Assembly (NCBI GenBank): GCA_963920765.1
Contig: OY987251.1
Span: 12,031,219 to 12,095,218, forward strand
Source: Ulota crispa
Lineage: Eukaryota; Streptophyta; Bryopsida; Orthotrichales; Orthotrichaceae
Direction: 5' to 3'
Length of the DNA stretch: 64,000 nt
This document shows, in pieces, positions 56,754 to 64,000 of this stretch (positions are counted from its first letter, which is position 1; every line of letters starts with the position of its first letter). Under the pieces are notes generated by a model. The model was not told the origin of the DNA. It saw nothing but the letters and a program-made list of their open reading frames with translations, and made no database searches. The translations under genes and the position numbers were made by a program.

Positions 56754-57290
56754 GGGCAGCTTCACACTATGGTAGAAGGTCGAGAGGCCGTCGGTCTGCA
56801 CCAATCAGATTGCAAGAAATCAAGAGTCCGGCCTCTCAACCCTTCACACTAGAAGTCAAACTCCAAAAGCCGTCATCCTCCAAATGTTTACATGGTAGCA
56901 CTTTATCATCCAAGGTTGACATCCTCTTGACAATAGTTTGGGCCAAGCAAAAATGAAAACCCAAACTATGGTTGAGAGGCCATAACATTGTTTTCATTAA
57001 ATAATCAAGAACTTACAAGATCTTGGCCATTAGATTTAGAAGGTCTAATAAATGCTATGACTTTGGACTTTGGGCTTGGAGGCTTCACACTGTGGCCATT
57101 CAAGTTGAGAGGCCATGAAAGCTCATTGCCAAGATTTTGGCCTTTGGAAGCTTCACGCTAAGGCGGGCTAAAGCATTTAAAAACAATATTTTCTTATTAA
57201 TTTTCAGCCCATTTTGCTGGCCTCTCACCAAAGTTTGACCACTCAATCCCACTGCCTCTTGACCTAGCCAGTCATAGTATGAAGCGGCCC
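56754..57290. mobile_element. Tourist-like MITE, 537 bp
   Basis: The ends are GGGCAGCTTCACACTATG and CATAGTATGAAGCGGCCC, flanked by TGA (56751-56753) and TAA (57291-57293). Internal GAGAGGCC phrases recur several times. Confidence 0.78.
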
Positions 57291-57318
57291 TAAGTACTGG
57301 CTATTGACCTCTCATTAA

Positions 57319-57545
57319 CCCTTGAAGGACTGTTGGACTCACGAGCTATAGTACCAAATACAATAGCAAGAACCAACATTTAGAAGTTTGAGTTAGCCGG
57401 AAATTAAGTGTTACAACCATACATATTGAAGGGTTGAATGATGGTGGGTGCATAAACAAATTTGAAAAGCCCTAAGAGCAGCTCAAATTCATCTGTACAT
57501 ACAATCATACATATGGCCGCAAAGGATGTTTAGGCCCTTCAAGGG
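57319..57545. mobile_element. TTAA-flanked piggyBac-like MITE, subfamily B
   Basis: TTAA lies at 57315-57318 and 57546-57549. The ends are CCCTTGAAGGACTG and AGGCCCTTCAAGGG. It is similar along its length to 11580-11804. Confidence 0.85.
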
Positions 57546-57777
57546 TTAACTTCCCCTGGATGAATGGTTTATGGGACCTCTGTGCTCTGTCTAGTGCAAA
57601 TCCATGTTTACAGGTCAGGGTGGAAAAGCACTATAAATTTACAAACGAGGGGAAAATTAATAATCCACCTCCTATTTTGACATTGTTCAATAGTATTCAC
57701 CTTAGCGGTTTTGAATTATATTAGGGTTTTTGAATCCAAATATGATTTCAAGCTTCCCAAACTCATTCTCCTATCCA

Positions 57778-57996
57778 AGGTTCAAGAAGAACCGACTGCT
57801 AGTTCAATGCTAGCAAAATGAAATGAGAAAAAATCATTTACAATTTCTAAACTTTGGATAAAAACCAGTTAAAAATCTTTTAAAAATTTACTTATAGTAT
57901 GAAATAGAGAAAATAACCAAAAAAGCTCCTTGAGAAACCGATTCAATATAGGAATTGCAGGACATCTACCAAAAAATCTCAAATATTTCCTGGACC
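57778..57996 (+). repeat. Dispersed repeat with GGTTCAAGAA/TTTCCTGGACC ends
   Basis: It begins AAGGTTCAAGAAGAACCG and ends AATATTTCCTGGACCCTG. Internal landmarks are GCTAGTTCAATGC, AAAAACCAGTTAAAAATC and AGTATGAAATAGAGAAAATA. Confidence 0.82.
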
Positions 57997-58439
57997 CTGC
58001 TCCTATCGATAAATTTCCAAAACTCTCACAATTTTTAAAATGTGATAAAGTACTGCTTTTTCACTCTGACCCCACAAACTCATGAAACAGTTGACTGAGT
58101 TCCCGGTTCATCCTGGCCCAAATTGCTCCTATTTCAATATCACCATGCATGAATATACCTATTTATAACTGTTGACGTACACAAGAATAAGGACCTCGTT
58201 TTTAATTGAAAACCCCAAATCATAAAAATTGCCCTCTATCATGGAACTCAGAACTATAAATCATATAAATCCCATTATCCTTCTAATCGCCGGCAAGCAA
58301 TATACAAAACAGCACACTTTGATTCAATCGATATATATTAGTATCTCATAATGATCGATTTTGCAGATGTTGAGTGTGGATGGTTGATTTGGTTTTTGAA
58401 AGCAAGTTTTTCAAACTGTTCCCACTTTCGAGGAGAGCC

Positions 58440-59226
58440 CGCCATCAAGCAAAACCTAAGGTAGGAGGCTCGAACTCAGTTATGGCACTAATACTGCTCA
58501 CCTCTCCAAATGAACTCCACTGGTATATGTATTTATTCATAGTCTTGTAGAAATGTACAATGGATATACATTTGAGGAGGTGCACGGTTTTAGAGCCCTA
58601 TTATCTTTTCACTTATAAATTTCATAAATATTTGGGAAAATTACAAATAGGGGCATGAAAACGTAAAATATTATAAATAGGGGTGCAGTTTCAAAATAAT
58701 TACAAATAGGGGCACAATTTCATAAAAAAAATGTAACTTTTTGTAATTTTTTTTGGTTTGGACATTGGTTGATTTAGATACATCACATTAAATGTTAGCA
58801 AACTTCCAAAAAATTCAAAATTTTCCCAAAATTGGCATCCCCTTTACCAAAATGTCTTTATGTAGGCTTGATGTGGAGAGGCCTTTAAGTTTTATGAAAT
58901 TAGCTATTATTTAATGTGATGTTTCTAAATCAACCAATGTCCAAACCAAAGAAGATTACAAATTTTTTTTTTTTTTTGAAATTGCGCCCCTATTTGTAAT
59001 TATCTTGAAACTGCACCCCTATCTGTAATATTTTACGTTTTCATGCCCCTATTTGTGATTTCCCCTAAATAATTCCACATTGTTCTAAAAAATACAAAAT
59101 AACTTGAGTTAGATGTCAATTCCTCATTTTTCAAGGAAAATTTACTGAAAAATATTTCAAGAAGTTTCATCTCCCTAAAATTCAGTTCCAGCTCTTAGAT
59201 GGTCGGTTTATGAGCCTCTTACCTTA
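58440..59226 (+). repeat. Dispersed repeat shared with 50868-51200, carrying a MULE insertion
   Basis: The two halves (58440-58633 and 59066-59226) together match the uninterrupted copy at 50868-51200. The 432-bp insertion between them is the MULE-type element at 58634. Confidence 0.82.
58634..59065. mobile_element. MULE-type MITE, 432 bp, with empty site in the window
   Basis: The flanks are TAAATATTT (58625-58633) and TAAATAATT (59066-59074). The ends are GGGAAAATTACAAATAGGGG and the complement of GGGGAAATCACAAATAGGGG. The arms contain CATGAAAACGTAAAATATTA and its complement. Confidence 0.9.
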
Positions 59227-59966
59227 GATTTTCAACAAAACCAATTAAGAGTGGAAGATTTTGAGCAAGATTTTTGATTGCGAGTCTCTCTTTCTGTCTC
59301 CTCCCCCTTTGATTGTTATAAATCAAAAAGCTGGATTGTCTAGGGCATAAATTTGACACATGATTCGAAATAAGCATTCCATAACTCAAACTAAGTCCAA
59401 GTTTGACGCCCACAATTTACGCATTGCAATTAATAAAAGTCTACAACCATAATACCAGTCCTAAACCACCCTCCACAAGCTATACATCTCCAAGATTTAA
59501 TGATCTGAAATAGGGAATTACGTCCTAAACCCCCCAACCTATGACCAGCATTACAGGAACATGACAACTCCAGGCACCACAAATTAAAAAAAACACGACA
59601 GTCCGCCACCTCGGATGCCAAGTCACTCCATTTCATGTCCACGTCACCAAAACCCACACTAAACATCCACGTCACACCCATTCACAACGCGCAGTACTAC
59701 AAGGCTCAAATCGGCAAAGAGGGCATGTCGAAGCGTTCAACGCGGTAAATTCTGCCGACAAACGGATACTCATACAAATGGCGAAAAGCTCCGCAAGCTG
59801 CCGCTAAAAGAGGAAAATGAGCAATCTACTAAAACTTGCACATGTGACTACACTATGTCCAAAAAACAAAAGGAAAAAAATTGACACGAAAACTTTACAG
59901 CACGAGCTACTTACAATCACGGAAGGAGAGCTGAGCTATGGCGGAGCGAATCTAAAATGGCGTGGC
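59227..59966. other. 3' flank of the NHL gene, nothing recognised
   Basis: It contains the presumed 3' untranslated region of the minus-strand NHL gene. No other gene is accepted. Confidence 0.4.
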
Positions 59967-60629
59967 TCAATCGTCGCACTTGGACGACACGAGCGTCCCG
60001 GGACCGGCAGCGTCCGGCGGAGTGAAAGTCACTCTACAGTCGCGGTGGAGCCATGTCCAGAACGATTTGTAACCCCCAATGCGAGCTCGGATGCGCGTAT
60101 CCACCTTCACATGCACGGTCACGCTCCTCTGGGCTATCTCCGACCTCAAGGCGGTGCCGACGATGTTACTCACCCCCACGGCGTCCCCTGTCGTCGTCAC
60201 CGACACGACCTGGGAGCTCTTGTGTCCCAAACGGAACCCGGGCACGGAGGTGTAGCCGATGTTGACTCCCATGAAGGTCGTTCGCACGTTGAACTTCTCG
60301 TACTCCATGCGCACTCTCTTGTTAGGGTTGCGCGCTTGCAGGCCGTAGGTGAACTGCGCGGTGATCTGGGAGTTCGAGAGCATGTCGTTGGAGTCGCCGG
60401 CCACGGTTAACGTGGGCACGGACGCGGACACGATGCTGTAATGCGTGGATTTTGGCCTGTCTATTGCTAGCCAGGTGATCAGAGTGGCTAGCCCCAGGAT
60501 GATCACGGATAATATGAAACATGTGCAGAGGCCGATGCAGCAGCCCGTGCACAGACGTCTCACGCGGTGGTGGCGCCTGGGCGGGTAGATCTCCACGTCA
60601 TCACCAACCTTCAATCGCCTCCACGCCAT
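59967..60629 (-). CDS. NDR1/HIN1-like (NHL) LEA_2-domain membrane protein
   Basis: Single exon, 220 aa, starting at the ATG at 60627-60629. The frame extends upstream only to a GTG. A cytosolic basic N-terminus (PPRRHHRVRRL) precedes a Cys-rich transmembrane segment at about 29-55, then a LEA_2 domain. The NPN motif (NPNKR, 101-105), the VPGF segment (129-132) and the HRDCRVTF end (195-202) are the family landmarks. NHL proteins are type II plasma-membrane or ER proteins with the LEA_2 fold outside. NDR1 is needed for resistance signalling, and many others respond to pathogens or abiotic stress. The specific role here is unknown. The coding region is clearly GC-rich against its surroundings, which is common for intronless NHL genes. 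The promoter side (60630-61400) is not repetitive. Confidence 0.93.
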   Translation of the reverse strand: MAWRRLKVGDDVEIYPPRRHHRVRRLCTGCCIGLCTCFILSVIILGLATLITWLAIDRPKSTHYSIVSASVPTLTVAGDSNDMLSNSQITAQFTYGLQARNPNKRVRMEYEKFNVRTTFMGVNIGYTSVPGFRLGHKSSQVVSVTTTGDAVGVSNIVGTALRSEIAQRSVTVHVKVDTRIRARIGGYKSFWTWLHRDCRVTFTPPDAAGPGTLVSSKCDD

Positions 60630-61410
60630 CGCTACCACTACAGAGCTTTCCCAATCCCTCTTAGCTTCCCTCTATCAAAATGGTCCACTTGCTTCAACTA
60701 GCTAATGACCCAAAACACCGAAATATCACTACTTTTGAACTTCAACTTGCAGGGAAAAGTTAAACCCAAAACACCGACATAACGCTACTTTTGAACTGTG
60801 AAAGTTTGATCCAAAACACTGAAATAAGTTAGCACTACTTTTGAACTTAGAAGTGATATTCAAAGCATAAGCTTGAGTCTAGTGTGTGCATATTGCTGTG
60901 AGAGCAGGATGCAGGGTTTGAGTTGAGGTGTGGCGATGGGAGAGAACGCTACCCAGGTAGTCGGTAAGGGGAATAAGGTGCTGGAAATGAAGGGGGCGAT
61001 GTGGTGAGCAAGTGGAACAAGTGATGGGAAGAAAAGGAACAACGGCGTGCCTGAAAAGCAGGGGGTGTTGGGGGAAGAAATGCCGTGATGCGCGCTTTGC
61101 AGGGTGCGAGATTCGATTCGTAGTTGCAGGTGAAAAAGAGGAATCGTTCTAGCAAATGTGCCAAGATACGTAGGAAAGAAAGGCAGAGGAGGAATCGTTG
61201 TGATGCCCGTTCTGGAGACTGAAAATGGTTCCGTTGAGAGAGACTGACTGCGCAACGGTCAGAAACAGGCCTGGAGGCAGGGAGCTGGCCAGGTTCTGCA
61301 GTAGACTAGTAGAGGTCCCAGGAGCTACTAACAATTCAGTGGGCAACGGAATGATGGATCTGTTGCCGTTGATCGGACGAGATAGGGCGACGAGACTGCA
61401 GAAGCGTTAA
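60630..61410. other. Upstream flank of the NHL gene, no gene accepted
   Basis: The pattern AAAACACCGA(C/A)AT...CTACTTTTGAACT repeats three times at 60710-60850. Open frames at 60860-61410 on both strands show no domain. One plus-strand frame (61225-61410) ends in the TTAA of the next transposon. Confidence 0.45.
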
Positions 61411-61642
61411 CCCCTAAACGTTCCAGCGTACCGCTCCGATCAATACAATATGGGGTCTTTTTCTTGTATTTGGAATAGATCTACATCTCTATCTCTATTT
61501 CATTTGAGACCAACAAAGAAGTTGAAGAATAGATCAATATGGTTCTAGTGAGCTATTTGAGATCCCAAACTAAAATTTCTCATTGGTATCAAATGACAAT
61601 TATATGTCAGCGTATATATTATGCCCTATGGACGTTTAAGGA
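61411..61642. mobile_element. TTAA-type piggyBac-like MITE, subfamily A (inverted)
   Basis: TTAA lies at 61407-61410 and 61643-61646. The ends are CCCCTAAACGTTCC and GGACGTTTAAGGA. The body is the inverse of 32253-32484 (CATTTGAGACCAACAAAGAAG, GAGCTATTTGAGATCCCAAA). Confidence 0.82.
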
Positions 61643-61646
61643 TTAA

Positions 61647-62440
61647 CCCTTGAGCGCCCCAGCAATTAGAATATGGTCGCTCTAAATCAATTTTTTTTGC
61701 AAAATTAGGTCCATATCAAAAGTGTACTTCCCGGAAAATTGCACTTGGTTTAGGGTACGGTACTACTCTCACTTCACATAGTGGGTGATGGGGGGGGGTT
61801 TCACCACTTGTACAAGCTAGATTGTGCAAGTCAAGTATGACAATAATACATAATAACTTCATTTCATGCGGTTTAAGGTTTAGGTGCAAGGATAGAAACC
61901 ATTGGGTATGGTCAGTTCCATAGCGTTAGGGGTGTTTTGGCACGCATACGTCATACTAGAGAAGGGTTTTGCATTTATACCACTGGGAGCCGTGCCCTTG
62001 ATGAGGTCAAATCCGTACCTATACCCATCTATCGTCCACTATGCTGCGGGAGCCATGCACTTTGGGCTTCTAAAAAAGCACCTTGCAAATATCAAAACAT
62101 CACCAAATTTGGTAGCAAGCAAGATACTTGTAAGTTGCACCTTCTGCCTAAATTTCATCAAAAGGAGCCTCCTCTAAGGCATGAATTTTTGCATCCGTAG
62201 CCACAAACCCCCCCAAAATTGGCCAGTTGCTACATAGCCAATTATACTTTGACTATTATAATCTCTGAAATGGTGTGGTCAAAAGTTCTGCAATTTTTGG
62301 TCGGGTGCATCAAACACCCTTTTCTGCTATTTTAGCAATGAATCCTCCCCAATCTAAGTTTCCCAACTCGGGATGTACAATGTTCTCAAGCATGGTCCCC
62401 TTGGCCTCATTTTTCCATTTTCACTGCGGGCGCTTAGAAG
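61647..62440. mobile_element. TTAA-flanked piggyBac-like element, subfamily D
   Basis: It shares the TTAA at 61643-61646 with its left neighbour and ends before TTAA at 62441-62444. The ends are CCCTTGAGCGCCC and GGGCGCTTAGAAG. The interior is unlike the other subfamilies and has no transposase frame. Confidence 0.7.
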
Positions 62441-62445
62441 TTAAG

Positions 62446-62580
62446 GTAACCCCACCCATAACGACCATTTAATAACCTGACCCTTATGTGCCTAAGGTTT
62501 TCATTTCATTTCTAAAATGAAAACCCTACGTACATAGTGGTTAGGTTTGTTACACAATTGGGAATGGGTGGGGTTACTTT
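62446..62580. mobile_element. Small MITE with GTAACCCCACCCAT ends
   Basis: GTAACCCCACCCAT on the left and ATGGGTGGGGTTAC on the right form a perfect 14-bp inverted repeat. The middle contains a second inverted pair (GGTTTTCATTT / AAATGAAAACC). Confidence 0.8.
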
Positions 62581-62660
62581 AGAGGAAAAATGAGCTCAAG
62601 AGAAGGCCTTCCAACCTTGACAACCCACCTATTTATTTAGGTAGGAAAAGCATAGGTAAG

Positions 62661-62883
62661 TGTTACAAACTAGTTTGTAATGACGGTTAAGTTGGTTAGA
62701 GGTTGGTTATCCTTCCTCTTTCCTTCTTAAACCAAGTGAGGAGGTTTGTCCTCACTTGACATTTTGCTTAATATAATGGAATACTTTCAATGTCACCTTT
62801 GCGTCTCTTAGTGTTTGTTTCTACATTAGGTTATGATCTCAAAATAGGAAAGGAATGTCGACTTTTGATTTTATATTGTAACA
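62661..62883 (+). mobile_element. Candidate 5' LTR of a Ty3/gypsy-type element
   Basis: It begins TGTTACAAAC and ends TATTGTAACA (TG..CA, with TGTTAC/GTAACA complementary ends), 223 bp, and lies about 490 bases before a gag frame. No obvious tRNA primer site follows and the 3' LTR would be outside the window, so this is tentative. Confidence 0.4.
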
Positions 62884-63373
62884 TAATGTCAAGTCCTTGA
62901 GAGTCCACATTCGGATGGGGAGGCAACCGGGTAGGGATGTATTTGGTTTTAACAAATGTGGGATGTTGCCTTTTGGGAAATTATTGTGAAGTATATAGGT
63001 TTGAGAGTTCTTGCAAATTTTCTATAGTGGTAGGAGTAGTAAACAATTTGTGCGGTTTTCTTTTTCCAAAATTTTGGCATGAACTACTCAATGTTTCAAT
63101 GCGTTCTTGGGGTTGTTTGTTGGTTTTATCGAGGAGGTAATTTTAGGTTTTGATGCATTCACCGTGATTGGTAGGTAGGATAATGGCCAATTAATTGGTA
63201 GTGATTAGGAAAAAAAGAAGAACAGAGGCATAAATGAAATAAGGTTAGGGTTAGGAAATACTTGCATTAAGTAAATCATGTTGCAAGTTTCAACAATGCT
63301 TGTCTACAATGACAAGATTGTGGTGGGTGAAGAAGGTTGGAGAAGTCATGTTGTGAAGTTAGGTTGAGCTACC

Positions 63374-64000
63374 ATGGATCGTGAGTACGTAGCCGGAGAT
63401 CCGCGAAGGCTTACAATGCCGGAAGGGGTGGGGTCAGAGTTGGCTTCATTCATACAATAACAAATTCAAAATGTGTTTCAAGCGGCGATCCCGCACTTGG
63501 TGCAAGAACTTTCAGAACGTGCGACGTTAGGGCCAGGACTACTAGCGTCATCCACATCCGAGGAAGAAGGGCAAGCACCATGAAGAATGGAAGAGCCTCA
63601 AGGTGATGGATTTCATACCAAGGAATCAAAAGTAGCGAAACCAAATAAGTTTTCCGGAAAGAAGGATAACGAGGTATATCGGTGGTTTGCACAATTGCGT
63701 TTGGTATTTTGAGGTAAACCACGCACTTATAATTCTGATGCCGATAAAGTCGCTTATGCTCTTTCATATATGACAGAGGCTGCAAAAAATTGGGCGATGC
63801 CACTTTTGCAAGCCCTTGATAAAGGACATGATCATAAGTTGTTGACGGACTATGATGCTTTCCAGAAATCCATTGTTGAGGTTTACGGTGACTTAGATAG
63901 ACAAAGTAACGCAGAAGACCGTTTAGGTCGACTTAGGCAAACCGGTTTGGCGGCATCATATATTTCTACATTTAATGAATATGCAGCTCAAGTCGAATGG
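63374..64000 (+). pseudogene. Decayed retrotransposon gag (Ty3/gypsy type), runs off window
   Basis: One reading frame from the ATG at 63374 to the window end (209 codons) encodes a gag-like protein broken by three stops at 63458 (TAA), 63581 (TGA) and 63710 (TGA). Recognisable retrotransposon_gag features are KPNKFSGKKDNEVYRWFAQL, DKVAYALSYMTEAAKNWA, FQKSIVEVYGD and RLGRLRQTGLAASYISTFNE. The frame is otherwise intact, so decay looks recent. The gag style resembles chromoviruses, perhaps the Tcn1 type. Capsid, protease and polymerase parts beyond 64000 are not visible. Confidence 0.85.

Noticed and set aside
59817-60410. 197-codon plus-strand frame
   Set aside because: Antisense shadow of the GC-rich NHL gene.
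60860-61410. Frames of 131 and 61 codons on opposite strands upstream of the NHL gene
   Set aside because: Low-complexity Pro/Phe/Leu composition or no domain; more likely promoter-side sequence.

Overview
This is nuclear DNA of a land plant. The window is AT-rich (my rough impression is mid-30s % GC) and holds intron-containing genes with canonical GT..AG junctions, plastid-type N-termini, and plant-restricted families: a DUF1995 protein, a SAP-domain regulator, F-box/PP2, NHL and GLUTAMINE DUMPER. Telomere-like CCCTAAA runs also occur. I cannot name the species. The abundance of TTAA-flanked elements and a gag resembling Tcn1-type chromoviruses make a non-flowering plant worth considering, at low confidence.

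Genes, left to right: (1) a 12-exon chloroplast DUF1995 protein, + strand, 633-6558; (2) a DUF861-type cupin, - strand, 9705-10172; (3) a tentative two-exon small membrane protein, - strand, 13143-13738; (4) a GLUTAMINE DUMPER-like protein, - strand, 17797-18261, whose last codons lie inside transposon ends; (5) a second GLUTAMINE DUMPER-like gene, + strand, two exons 30591-34804 with a 3.7 kb intron; (6) a 9-exon SAP-domain/CCCH62-like protein ending in a Cys/His cluster, - strand, 35824-39666; (7) an F-box/PP2 protein, - strand, 42681-44148; (8) an NDR1/HIN1-like LEA_2 protein, - strand, 59967-60629; (9) the decayed 5' end of a Ty3/gypsy-type element running off the right edge, about 62661-64000. 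All splice models were joined by hand and keep phase throughout.

Most of the remaining DNA is a dense, nested population of short non-autonomous DNA transposons. Four groups can be recognised from ends and target-site duplications (TSDs): MULE-type foldbacks (ends usually GGGA, 9-bp TSDs; 6 copies); elements flanked by TTAA with CCC(C/T)T ends, as in piggyBac (10 copies, two pairs sharing one TTAA); Tourist/Harbinger-like elements (ends GGGC or GAGC, 3-bp TAA/TCA TSDs; about 7 copies); and a family ending in CCATATTAGGTAAATTGGG. Several further dispersed families are not classified. Two insertions (7682-7765 and 58634-59065) can be checked against an uninterrupted related copy elsewhere in the window, and the 48509-49752 insertion against the intact opposite arm of the palindrome it interrupts.

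The genes do not form a pathway and are independently transcribed neighbours. The clearest gene/transposon interactions are two copies of one MULE-MITE family in two introns of the SAP gene, the transposon-derived C-terminus of the first GLUTAMINE DUMPER-like gene, and repeats in introns of the DUF1995 and F-box genes. I found no tRNA, rRNA or CRISPR.
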